Origin: Cyanobacteria bacterium REEB459
GTDB taxonomy: Bacteria; Cyanobacteriota; Cyanobacteriia; Phormidesmidales; Phormidesmidaceae
Length of the DNA stretch: 64,000 bases
Reading direction: 5' to 3'
NCBI GenBank assembly: GCA_018970085.1
Contig: JAGWXD010000001.1
Span: 62,001 to 126,000 of the forward strand
Part shown: piece by piece, positions 46,804-55,141 of the stretch
How the letters are laid out: each line of letters opens with the position of its first letter
How positions within the stretch are numbered: position 1 is the first letter of the stretch
Made by a program: the position numbers and the translations under genes
Notes under the pieces: model-generated
What the model saw: the letters and a program-made list of their open reading frames with translations, nothing else
What the model was told of the DNA's origin: nothing
Database searches by the model: none

Positions 46804-48633
46804 TTAAAAATCATCCCGGTTGGCCAGGGCTAAACTGAGGCGATCAATCACTTCAGCCACCGGCAGCGCCCCCAATTCTCCCTGGCGGCGGGTGCGGATG
46901 TTCAGGCTGGTGGTTTCCACTTCTTTGGCTCCCACCACCGCCATCACCGGAATTCGGGCTTTCTCGGCATTGCGCACCATTTTACCGAGGCGATCGCCGC
47001 TGCTGTCCACCTCCACCCGCACCCCTGCCGCCAGGCAGCGATCGCCGACCTGTTGGGCAAATTCCAATTGGTCTGCCGTTACTGGCAAAACCCGCATCTG
47101 AACCGGTGCCAACCACAGGGGAAAGTCCCCGGCGAACTCCTCGATCAAAATCCCAATCAACCGTTCCAGAGAGCCAAAAGGAGCCCGATGAATCATCACC
47201 GGACGCTGCCGTGATCCATCCTCGGCTACGTACTCCAGGTCAAACCGTTCCGGCAGATTATAGTCTACCTGGACGGTCCCCAGTTGCCACTCCCGGTCCA
47301 AGGCATCGCGAAAAATAAAATCTAGCTTAGGGCCATAAAAGGCCGCCTCCCCAGGGGCTTCAAAATACTCCATGCCCAGAGTTTGGACCGCTCGCCGCAG
47401 GGCTCCCTGGGATGTCTCCCAGACCGCATCGCTACCGATATACTTAGTGGATTCAGGGTCACGAAAACTCAACCGAGCCTTAAAGTTCTTTAAAGTCAGG
47501 CTGCGAAATACCGACAGAATCAGATCGACCACCTTAAGAAACTCGTCGTCTAACTGATCGGGACGAACAAATAGATGGGAATCATCCACCGTAAACCCCC
47601 GCACCCGGGTCAGACCGCCCAGTTCGCCCGATTGTTCATAGCGATAGACAGTACCAAATTCCGCCAGCCGCAGGGGCAATTCTCGGTAAGACCGCAACTC
47701 ACTCTTATAAATTTGAATATGGAAAGGGCAGTTCATGGGCTTCATGACAAAGCCCTCCTCTGCCAGGCGATCAGCTTCGTTATCTGCCATCAGGGGAAAC
47801 ATATCTTGACGATAGTTTTGCCAGTGACCAGAGGTCTTAAACAGGTCTACCCGGGCAATATGGGGAGTCACCACCCCCAGGTAACCCCGTTTAGACTGTT
47901 CGTCTCTGAGAAAGCTCTCCAGGGTAGAGCGGAGCACCGTTCCCTTGGGAGTCCACAGGGGTAATCCCGGTCCTACTACATCGGCAAAGATAAACAGACC
48001 CAACTCCTTCCCCAGTTTGCGATGGTCCCGGCGCTTACGTTCTTCCTGCCGACGCTGGTGTTCCTGGAGCTGTTCAGGGGTTTCCCAGGCGGTGCCATAG
48101 ATCCGCTGCAATTGGGCCCGCTTTTCGTCACCCCGCCAGTAGGCTCCAGCCACACTTTCAAGATCAAAGGCTTTGGCATTGAGGTCACTGGTGTTAGCAA
48201 CATGGGGTCCTGCACACAGGTCCCACCACTGATCTCCCAGGTGATACAGGGTAATCGGCTCCTTTAAATCTGCTAGAATTTCCAGCTTATAGGGCTCCCC
48301 CAGAGCTTCTATGCGGCGCTGGGCCTCGCTCCGGGTGACGGTTTCGGGAATCACCGGCAGGCTCTGATGAATGATTTTCACCATTTCCTTTTTAATGGCT
48401 TTGAGGTCTTCGGCGGTGAAGGGTTCGGGATTATCAAAATCGTAGTAAAACCCGTAGTCAATCCAGGGACCAATGGTCACCTGAGCCTGGGGAAACAGTT
48501 TTTGCACCGCCATCGCCATCACGTGGGAAAAGGTATGGCGAATTCGCTTGAGGGCTTCAGACTCGCTGGTACGGGGTAGCATAATGGGCGCGGCATGATC
48601 GGACCCGGCATGAGCTGGAGTAGACTGAACCAT
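46804..48633 (-). CDS. thrS: Threonine--tRNA ligase
   Basis: ThrS charges tRNA-Thr. The 609 residues start directly with the editing domain (SESEALKRIRHTFSHVMAMAV), so the N-terminal TGS domain of E. coli ThrS is absent, as usual in cyanobacteria. HTFSH and CAGPHVANT give the editing-site residues. The class II core has MKPMNCPFHIQIYKS, with a zinc-site Cys, and GELGGLTRVRGFTVDDSH. The anticodon-binding domain begins near WLAPVQMRVLPV. The gene heads a unit with the cysteine hydrolase. Confidence 0.97.
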   Translation of the reverse strand: MVQSTPAHAGSDHAAPIMLPRTSESEALKRIRHTFSHVMAMAVQKLFPQAQVTIGPWIDYGFYYDFDNPEPFTAEDLKAIKKEMVKIIHQSLPVIPETVTRSEAQRRIEALGEPYKLEILADLKEPITLYHLGDQWWDLCAGPHVANTSDLNAKAFDLESVAGAYWRGDEKRAQLQRIYGTAWETPEQLQEHQRRQEERKRRDHRKLGKELGLFIFADVVGPGLPLWTPKGTVLRSTLESFLRDEQSKRGYLGVVTPHIARVDLFKTSGHWQNYRQDMFPLMADNEADRLAEEGFVMKPMNCPFHIQIYKSELRSYRELPLRLAEFGTVYRYEQSGELGGLTRVRGFTVDDSHLFVRPDQLDDEFLKVVDLILSVFRSLTLKNFKARLSFRDPESTKYIGSDAVWETSQGALRRAVQTLGMEYFEAPGEAAFYGPKLDFIFRDALDREWQLGTVQVDYNLPERFDLEYVAEDGSRQRPVMIHRAPFGSLERLIGILIEEFAGDFPLWLAPVQMRVLPVTADQLEFAQQVGDRCLAAGVRVEVDSSGDRLGKMVRNAEKARIPVMAVVGAKEVETTSLNIRTRRQGELGALPVAEVIDRLSLALANRDDF

Positions 48634-48940
48634 GGCAGAAAGACAAAAGCAGAGCTATTCTCAGTTTAGCGAGTTAGGGATCAGCCCGAGCTGATGATTT
48701 CCAGTAAGAAGGCGGGCAGGTAGGGTTTTCCGCCCTGGCAGCAGGGTGCAGACAGAGGATTGATGAGTTAACTTTTCAGAAGATATGGATTTACCTATCC
48801 TCGAGTTGATTTTCCTCTGGCTTGTGTTATGCTTTGCTGTTGAAAGGTTCGGCTCAGTAGCCATGCAAGTTTCAAGTCTGCATTGGGTTATGACCCTATT
48901 CCTTTAGCTTTAAGGCTTTTCTAAACTTAAAAATTCGAGT
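48634..48940. other. Divergent intergenic region between thrS and the DUF4327-like gene
   Basis: The 307 bases hold the thrS promoter on the minus strand and a good promoter candidate for the plus-strand gene at 48806-48833. A 40-codon plus-strand frame (48785-48907) with a hydrophobic start overlaps that promoter and is not accepted as a gene. Confidence 0.45.
48806..48833 (+). promoter_or_regulatory. Probable extended -10 sigma70 promoter
   Basis: TTGATT (48806-48811) and TATGCT (48828-48833) are separated by 16 bases, and TGT directly precedes the -10, as in extended -10 promoters. Transcription would start near 48840, giving a leader of about 100 bases for the gene at 48941. Confidence 0.5.
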
Positions 48941-49177
48941 ATGACTGAAGCAATGGCTGATTTACTGGTTGCTCACCCCATGGTGAAGTTTCAACGGCAG
49001 GTGGGGTCTCTGGTTAAGAAGTCCAAGATGATTAAACCCAGTGATCCAATCTGGAAGATTGCCTTTTTGTTTGGCGATGATTGGGCCTACTGGAAACAGG
49101 AATTGGAGGAGTTTGAGTTCTCCACCCAGGACCCGATCGCAGACCTGTTGGCGGTGCAATCTTGGGAAGAGGATTAA
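48941..49177 (+). CDS. Small DUF4327-like cyanobacterial protein
   Basis: The 78-residue product contains DPIWKIAFLFGDDWAYWKQELEEFEFSTQDPIADLL, seen here as IWKIAFLFGDDWAYW and ELEEFEFSTQDPIADLL. The spacing of W, ELE and DxIxDLL resembles DUF4327, a small cyanobacterial family of unknown function; the match is by eye. Met5 or Met14 could also start it. A promoter candidate lies about 110 bases upstream. It converges with the PP2C gene, 25 bp apart. Confidence 0.7.
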   Translation: MTEAMADLLVAHPMVKFQRQVGSLVKKSKMIKPSDPIWKIAFLFGDDWAYWKQELEEFEFSTQDPIADLLAVQSWEED

Positions 49178-49202
49178 ATAGTCAACTAAATTAAATAGTC
49201 AA

Positions 49203-51110
49203 CTAAAACGTCAACTGTTCAAGATCGGGCCTTAACTTAAAGCGCACCAGAATAGTGGTGATATTATCGTGGCCATTTTTGTCGTTGGCTAGATCAATTA
49301 ATTCCCCTACCCCCTGGTCTAGACTGTGACGGGAGCTGAGTAGCGGAGCCAGATGAGTATCACTGTGATTCTCCAAGACCTGGTGATCACTGAGGCCATC
49401 GGAACAGAGAATCAACACGGTGTCCTCGAGGATTTCCTCGTAGAAAATCGTCGGCTCTAGTTTATCCAGCTCGCCAGGTCCCAAGGCTTGGGTGAGGTGG
49501 TAGGCATCAGGACGGGCGTAGGCGATCGCGGGTTCGATGCCTCGCTGAATGTCTCGTTGCCCCACTTCGTGATCAACGGTCATTTGCCTCAATCCCTGCC
49601 GCTTGTTATAGCTGTAAAGACGACTATCCCCCACCTGCACCACAGCAATGCGCAAATCTTTAACCAAGACTAGAATTAAAGTGGTGCCCATACGGCCAAT
49701 GCCAGCATTATCTTGAGACTGATTGGCGTTAAAAATAGCCTGATTAGCCCGGGCTACCGCGTCAAACAGCAGGTTCTGATCGGGTAAGACATCACTATGC
49801 CAGTGCTGCTCAAAGTACTCCCGCAGGGTCTGCACCGCTAGCTGACTGGCCACCTCTCCCGAGGCGTGGCCCCCCATACCATCGCACAAAATATAAATAC
49901 CCCGGGCTTGCAGGCGAAAGCCCCCGGGATGGGTTAATTTGGTCAGCTCGGTTTGGCTAAAAAACCAGTCTTCATTGTGGTCCCGGCGTTGACCTGGATG
50001 GGTCTGCCCCGCATCTGCCAGCATGGTCAACTTCATGGGTAAAACCATGGTAGGACTATCGGCTGCTGGAGAGCTATCCCTGTCCTCCTGATTGGCAAGA
50101 CCGGCCTGAGTCTCAATAATTTGCATTAACTGCTCATCGGTTAGCCCCAACTCAAGGCCGGACCACAGATCTGGATCAGGGCTCAGTCCTGGCAAGTTGC
50201 TGTCAGGGCTCAGACCCCTGGGCTGATGCTGGCACTGGAGGGGGGATATCGGTGATATCTGAGGCTGGGTAGAGGCGGGTAGAGACATCTGATCAGCCAG
50301 ACAGAATAACTCTGTCTGCAACTGATCAATGTGGGTAATGGTGCCTTGAACCAGATGGTTAAATATCAGACTAAAGGCAGAGCCAACCATCCCCGCCGCC
50401 AGCTGTAGCTGCTGTTGCCAGGCCAGACCCAAACTCTTCAAGTCAGTCGATTGATGACAGAAACCGGTGAGTTCTCTCAGGCATACCTGATGGCTAGAGT
50501 TGACAACCAACCGATCAAAATTAACCAGATCACTTTCGGTTTGCCAGGGTTGCAGAGCCTGCCATAGCAGACTGATTTCCAGCAGCCATTGGACCTGTTG
50601 CAAGGGATCCAGTGTAGCCTTGGCCCAGGCCTGTAAAAAGGTGGGCCAACCGCTGCGATCTTCCATAATTAAAATTACCTCTTGCCCAGCCGATGCTGAT
50701 GGCGGGTAGGTAATCACGTCATGTAATTCGGGCACCGCCGGAAAGTGACTTCTCTGCAGAGCCAGGTAGGGCAGGGCAGCAACTGGCAAGGCTGCCATGG
50801 CGGGAATATCCTGAGGATTTAGATCGGAGTGATGGAGCCAGAGGTCCTGCAGATGGCGCAGGGGTGAACCTGCCTGGGGCAGGCAATCCAGCACCAGCTG
50901 GCTAATCACTCCAGATGGGCCGGTGGTTTGGGGCTGATGTAGGCGGTGATAACGACAGGCTGGATCGGCATAGGCACCGGTTGACTTCAGGGGTGAGGCG
51001 CGATCGCTAGACCAGGCAATACTCTGCCAGATCGGCAAAGCCTGGTGGCAGTGGGGGCAGCCAGGCTGACCAGGATCGATGGGGAACTGACAGAACGGGC
51101 AATTTAACAC
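49203..51110 (-). CDS. PP2C-type Ser/Thr phosphatase with zinc-ribbon N-terminus
   Basis: The 635-residue product ends in a PP2C phosphatase domain (about 365-630). Metal-binding residues are in HPGQRRDHNEDWFF, ILCDGMGGHASGE, LILCSDGLSD and NGHDNITTILV. The first 25 residues carry a zinc-ribbon-like CPFC and CPHC. The middle (about 60-270) has LILIMEDRSGWPTFLQAW-type text and may be a remnant or pseudo form of a protein kinase fold; this is inference. The start is GTG, giving MLNCPFC. It should reverse Ser/Thr phosphorylation, for example of FHA ligands. Confidence 0.9.
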   Translation of the reverse strand: MLNCPFCQFPIDPGQPGCPHCHQALPIWQSIAWSSDRASPLKSTGAYADPACRYHRLHQPQTTGPSGVISQLVLDCLPQAGSPLRHLQDLWLHHSDLNPQDIPAMAALPVAALPYLALQRSHFPAVPELHDVITYPPSASAGQEVILIMEDRSGWPTFLQAWAKATLDPLQQVQWLLEISLLWQALQPWQTESDLVNFDRLVVNSSHQVCLRELTGFCHQSTDLKSLGLAWQQQLQLAAGMVGSAFSLIFNHLVQGTITHIDQLQTELFCLADQMSLPASTQPQISPISPLQCQHQPRGLSPDSNLPGLSPDPDLWSGLELGLTDEQLMQIIETQAGLANQEDRDSSPAADSPTMVLPMKLTMLADAGQTHPGQRRDHNEDWFFSQTELTKLTHPGGFRLQARGIYILCDGMGGHASGEVASQLAVQTLREYFEQHWHSDVLPDQNLLFDAVARANQAIFNANQSQDNAGIGRMGTTLILVLVKDLRIAVVQVGDSRLYSYNKRQGLRQMTVDHEVGQRDIQRGIEPAIAYARPDAYHLTQALGPGELDKLEPTIFYEEILEDTVLILCSDGLSDHQVLENHSDTHLAPLLSSRHSLDQGVGELIDLANDKNGHDNITTILVRFKLRPDLEQLTF

Positions 51111-51339
51111 GTGATTAAGAGGGTCTCTAGGGGCCTGGGCACAGTTAGAGTCACAAAAACTGACAAAGCCTGACTACGCAAACGAACTAAGGGCAGTTTA
51201 CCCAGATCTCTCTAACCTAAAACTTTAAACCAATCATATTTCTATATTTTAATTTTGGATCTGGTGGGGCGGATTCTAGCCAACGGCTGCCGGGGGGCAG
51301 TCGACTCCGCCAGGCCAGTGCCCCTTCCCCAGGGCGGGC

Positions 51340-52809
51340 TTAACAGGTGGCAGAAAGGCGAGCAATAAATTCCAGAAGGGCGTCAATTCGCTGGCGCAGA
51401 ATGCTGGCGGAGTCAGGGGCGTGGTTAATCATGACACTAAATACCAGGGGTTGATAGTCAGGCGGTTGCAGGTATCCCGACAGGGCCACATCTCCAGTCA
51501 TAGCCCCAGACTTAGCCTGAATTCGGCCGACCAAGGGGCCGCCCTGAAACCGATGCCTGAGGGTACCGCTCACCCCCGCTACCGCCAGGGAAGATCGAAA
51601 GATCGCCCCATCAGGCCGGGTAGCCATGACCTGGAGGGTTTGTACCAGGGCTTCAGGGTTAACCAGATTATGGCGCGATAGGCCAGACCCATCCACCAGC
51701 ACCCAGCCAGTGGTGCTGATGCCCAAATTGCCCAAAATGGTTTTAACCGCATCGGTACCAGCCTGACTAGCCTGATCAGGGCGGGTAGGGGTGGTCTGCA
51801 TGGCCAGGGTCTTGAGTAAGACCTCGGCATAGAGATTATGGCTGTCTCGATTTGCCGGCACGAGTAACTGCCCCAGGGGAGGGGAAAGTACCCTCGCCAG
51901 TTCTGGTTGGTTGAGAGGGGCAGGGACAGGCGTAATCACCGTTGACCCAACCGGGATGCCGACCTGACCCAGGGCCCTTTGAGCGGCTCGACTAAAGGCT
52001 TCAGCCGGATCCAAAACTGCCAGTTCAAAGGTCAGAGGGCCATCCTGCTGAGTCATTTCTCCCACCAGGTGCAGACTCCCTGAGATCTGAGATCGCCCGA
52101 CTACCTGAGGCTCCAGGGTCACCCCTGCGGCCACGGTCAGGGTGTCATTACTGATCCTAGGCGGGTTCCCCGGGTCCAGGGACCAGTGGATCTGCAAGGG
52201 CTGACCAACCCGGGTGGGCGTGAGGCTGAGGCTAAGGGCATTCTGATTAAAAATTAAGCTATTAACCGCGGGGGCGTAGGCAAACTGCAAGTCCTCCCAT
52301 TCCCAGGTGGGGTTGAGGGCCAAGCCAGCAAAGTAGGAATCATCTAGCACCAGTCGTCGAACCCGGGTCACCCCGGCAGCCACTAACTGCTGAGCTAGAT
52401 CGTGAAGTTGATCGGCGCTGAGGCTGGGGTCCCCTCTGCCCACCAGGCGCAAATCCGTAGTGCCATCCGCCTCAGGCTGACCATAGACTGAGGTACGAAG
52501 CCGATAGTCGGAGCCCAGGTAAACCAGGGCAGCGGCGGTGGTTAATAGCTTGAGATTGGAGGCGGGGGTAAACAGGCGATCGCTGTGGTAGCCATACAGG
52601 GTACGGGGCGGACGGCCCTGCCCCGCCTGGGTTTGTAGCAAAAAGCCAACGTAGGCCCGATCCAGGGGGGGCTGATTGAGCATCACCTCTAACTGCGGGG
52701 CCAGATTAGCTTCACACAATCCAGCCTGGGTTCTGGTGGCGGTGCCCAGGCTGATCACCGCCACCAGAACCCCAACTTGAATTACCCCGATGCCGGTTAA
52801 TCTGACCAT
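51340..52809 (-). CDS. dacB: D-alanyl-D-alanine carboxypeptidase/endopeptidase (PBP4 family)
   Basis: This secreted peptidase S13 enzyme trims peptidoglycan cross-links. The 489 residues start with a signal peptide (GVIQVGVLVAVISLGTATRTQA). The active-site motifs are SxxK in TPASNLKLLTTAAALV, SxN in RDSHNLYAEVLLK, and KSG in QAKSGAMTGDVALSGY, the usual KTG with Ser. The large insert between the first two motifs is typical of the family. It starts two bases after the stop of the upstream gene, so the two are coupled. Confidence 0.94.
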   Translation of the reverse strand: MVRLTGIGVIQVGVLVAVISLGTATRTQAGLCEANLAPQLEVMLNQPPLDRAYVGFLLQTQAGQGRPPRTLYGYHSDRLFTPASNLKLLTTAAALVYLGSDYRLRTSVYGQPEADGTTDLRLVGRGDPSLSADQLHDLAQQLVAAGVTRVRRLVLDDSYFAGLALNPTWEWEDLQFAYAPAVNSLIFNQNALSLSLTPTRVGQPLQIHWSLDPGNPPRISNDTLTVAAGVTLEPQVVGRSQISGSLHLVGEMTQQDGPLTFELAVLDPAEAFSRAAQRALGQVGIPVGSTVITPVPAPLNQPELARVLSPPLGQLLVPANRDSHNLYAEVLLKTLAMQTTPTRPDQASQAGTDAVKTILGNLGISTTGWVLVDGSGLSRHNLVNPEALVQTLQVMATRPDGAIFRSSLAVAGVSGTLRHRFQGGPLVGRIQAKSGAMTGDVALSGYLQPPDYQPLVFSVMINHAPDSASILRQRIDALLEFIARLSATC

Positions 52810-52811
52810 GG

Positions 52812-53741
52812 CTAGGCTGGTAATAGGCTGGGCTCAGGTCCTACAGAATGCAAGATCACCATGGTATCTCCCACCACCGGGCTACGGGCTACCACCAGCC
52901 CATCGGCAGTCCGTAGGGTCAATTGGGCAAATCCCAAGGGCTGGGCTTGCTCATAGATAGCCCCAGCCAGCTGCTGCTGTTGCCTGGTCTGCAGTCCATA
53001 CCAGTCTGCCGCCAGGGTAATGACCAATCCCTGGGGTGCCTGAGTCACCTCAACAGAGGTGACTAACTCAGCCCCGTAGGCTTGAGCAATGCGACTCACC
53101 TGAGCCTCGATATCAGCGATAGGGGTGGCTACCGGGGTCGGGGCAGGGGAGATCGCCTGACTAGCTGGGGAGGCAGATTCCTGCCTGGCCGAGGGGAGAG
53201 GGGTTGGTCGCGATCTGCCCCCGGCAGGACTGCCCACCACCACTACCAGCACCACCAAACCCAGCACCATAGCGGTCAGCAGTTGGTCAGAGAGGTTTCT
53301 TTGCCAGCCGGGGGGAAGCTGACTTCTTAGCCATCGCAGGGCCCGTCGCCATAACCCGAGCATATCTGTCAGCAGCAAAAAAATCTGGTCGATCACCCCC
53401 AGGGGCTGGGGATGGTAGGGAATCTCTGTCTCAATCCAATCTGGATTGTTGAGTTGGGCGGCAGCGGTGCCGCCACCCCCCTCACCCGGGCTGGATGGCT
53501 GGACCTGATCAGGGGCGGATTCATCGAGATCGCTCCAACTGTAGGCATCATCGGGGGATGGACTGCTGTCCCCTGGCATGGGAGGCGACACCGGCGTAGC
53601 ATCGGCAGAGGTATCGCTGGGTTCGACTCGGTCCCGGGCAAACGCCGGGGAGTCGATCTGTCCAGTCCCCTGGGGTGGGCGGGCGGCCCCTTCAGCAAGG
53701 GGCGATGGGGCTTCAGATCGGTCAACAGGATCGGAGGGCAT
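52812..53741 (-). CDS. Hypothetical single-pass membrane protein
   Basis: The 309-residue product has a Pro/Ser/Asp-rich cytoplasmic N-terminus (1-115), one membrane helix (LLTAMVLGLVVLVVVVGSPAG, about 155-175) and a Pro/Ala/Ser linker. A small C-terminal extracytoplasmic domain follows (about 215-309), with RIAQAYGAELVTSVEVTQA and VVGDTMVILH. No family is recognised. The coupling to dacB suggests an envelope role, but that is inference. Confidence 0.8.
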   Translation of the reverse strand: MPSDPVDRSEAPSPLAEGAARPPQGTGQIDSPAFARDRVEPSDTSADATPVSPPMPGDSSPSPDDAYSWSDLDESAPDQVQPSSPGEGGGGTAAAQLNNPDWIETEIPYHPQPLGVIDQIFLLLTDMLGLWRRALRWLRSQLPPGWQRNLSDQLLTAMVLGLVVLVVVVGSPAGGRSRPTPLPSARQESASPASQAISPAPTPVATPIADIEAQVSRIAQAYGAELVTSVEVTQAPQGLVITLAADWYGLQTRQQQQLAGAIYEQAQPLGFAQLTLRTADGLVVARSPVVGDTMVILHSVGPEPSLLPA

Positions 53742-54069
53742 GGCTAGGGAACCTATCGGTCACAATTCACCTGTGCCCACCATACCATCATCACTCCAGC
53801 ATTCATGCCGGGCATCTTGACGTCCCCAAACGCACCCCCGATTGCACTCCCAAGTGGGTCCTGACAGAGGGGCCGGAAGGGCCAGGTTCGGTGAACCGAA
53901 AAGAGACCCATGGCAACAAAAATTAATATTATGTTACATTGTAATTGTTGATTGTTAGTCTTTGCCCCTCGGGAAAGTTCTGTCGTTCACAACTTACCTG
54001 AGCCGAGACGATGAGAAGGTTTTCCAGGTTTAGTTGCCTTTTAAGTTTAGAATTCTGGAGTTAAGACCA
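53742..54069. other. Intergenic region, 53.7-54.1 kb
   Basis: These 328 bases lie between divergently read genes. A hairpin GGTTC-GGT-GAACC is at 53885-53897, followed by an AT-rich stretch (about 53918-53950) that may contain the promoter of the small plus-strand gene. No further gene is seen. Confidence 0.4.
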
Positions 54070-54288
54070 ATGACAACTCAGCCTACCGATTCTTCCCTAA
54101 GCCCTCTGTTTCCCACCAGATTCAATATTTTGGGTCTGGCCTTTTTTCTGATGGGGGCCCCCCACATTTATGGAGTCTTGAAGCAACGTCGCGATCGCCA
54201 GATCCAGTCTCCCCTGGTTAGGTACGCGGGCCTGGTGGTGTTAGCTCTGACCCTGGCCGGTTTAGTCGAGCTCTCTGTGCTCTATTAA
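54070..54288 (+). CDS. Small hydrophobic protein, two membrane helices
   Basis: The 72-residue product has two predicted membrane helices (FNILGLAFFLMGAPHIYGVL, about 17-36, and YAGLVVLALTLAGLVELSVLY, about 52-72) joined by a basic loop KQRRDR. No family is recognised. The ATG at 54070 is preferred to an upstream frame start; the region before it is AT-rich. A thylakoid or inner-membrane location is likely. Confidence 0.65.
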   Translation: MTTQPTDSSLSPLFPTRFNILGLAFFLMGAPHIYGVLKQRRDRQIQSPLVRYAGLVVLALTLAGLVELSVLY

Positions 54289-54497
54289 GATCAGTGTCCT
54301 GGTAAAATCATTATCCTTGACTGCAAAGCCTGCCCCAGGGAGTCTTGGCTAGAGTGAGCGGGCGGGGTTGGTGGGTAAATTACACCCCTTCTCAGGCTAG
54401 CTATCTTTACAAATGGATCAAGTAATGGTTGCTCTTCGGTAGAGGTGGGGCTGTTAATTTTGCTAGGCAGCCGTCCTTCCTCTGGGTTGGCAGCTTG

Positions 54498-55031
54498 CTA
54501 AGGTGCTTGCAGGAACTGGGTCAGGAGCTTTTCTGCCGGTTCCACCATGGCCCAAGTACCATCGGCTTGCCGCCGCAGGGTGGCAAAAGCCATGATTTTA
54601 GCCTTGCCCAACACCTTACCGCGGGCCAATTTACCTAGGCGCCTATCATCAACTCCGCAGAGGCGAAACAGATAGGCGGGTATCTCTGAGCTAGAGACAA
54701 TCAGGCAAAGGCTCTGCTGTTCTGCGTCGGGCTCAACCTCGCCGTCAAAAGGCATAAATATGTTATTGCCCCGCAGGTCTAGGGCAATATCCCCCAGACT
54801 ACTTTGCACCCGGTATCCCGCCAGGTTGTCTCCTGGTTGCAGAGCCCAGCGCTGATAAAGATTGACCTTGCGGGGCGCCACCCCACTGGGGGCCTGGCTA
54901 CAGCTACCGATCGCCAGCAGTAGCGCGACCCCAAAAGCCATCTGGCGGAGCAGACAGATAGGTGCGACGGCACCCAGGGAGGCCTTGAGGTTGCGACTGA
55001 GGATTGGGACCAGGAAAGTTAACCGAATCAC
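54498..55031 (-). CDS. Hypothetical lipoprotein
   Basis: The product has a lipobox, LLLAIGSCSQAP, near residue 44 if translation starts at the GTG at 55031. An internal ATG at 54941 would put it at residue 14. The mature part of about 130 residues has NLAGYRVQSSLGDIALDLRGN and FMPFDGEVEPDAEQQ, with two further Cys in SLCLIV and RLCGVDD. It may be a small beta-rich envelope protein. No family is recognised. Confidence 0.7.
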   Translation of the reverse strand: MIRLTFLVPILSRNLKASLGAVAPICLLRQMAFGVALLLAIGSCSQAPSGVAPRKVNLYQRWALQPGDNLAGYRVQSSLGDIALDLRGNNIFMPFDGEVEPDAEQQSLCLIVSSSEIPAYLFRLCGVDDRRLGKLARGKVLGKAKIMAFATLRRQADGTWAMVEPAEKLLTQFLQAP

Positions 55032-55141
55032 GGAGATTTTAGTTTATTTGTACTATTCATGCTGTTTATTATATTAGCTGGCTGTCCCCTTAAGCAATAA
55101 TCGGCGCTAATGCCCCAGGGGTGGTTGGGATAGCAACAGCT

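Noticed and set aside
48785-48907. 40-codon plus-strand frame with a hydrophobic start (MDLPILELIFLWLV)
   Set aside because: It overlaps a good extended -10 promoter and has a poor ribosome site; the hydrophobic reading comes from T-rich promoter DNA.
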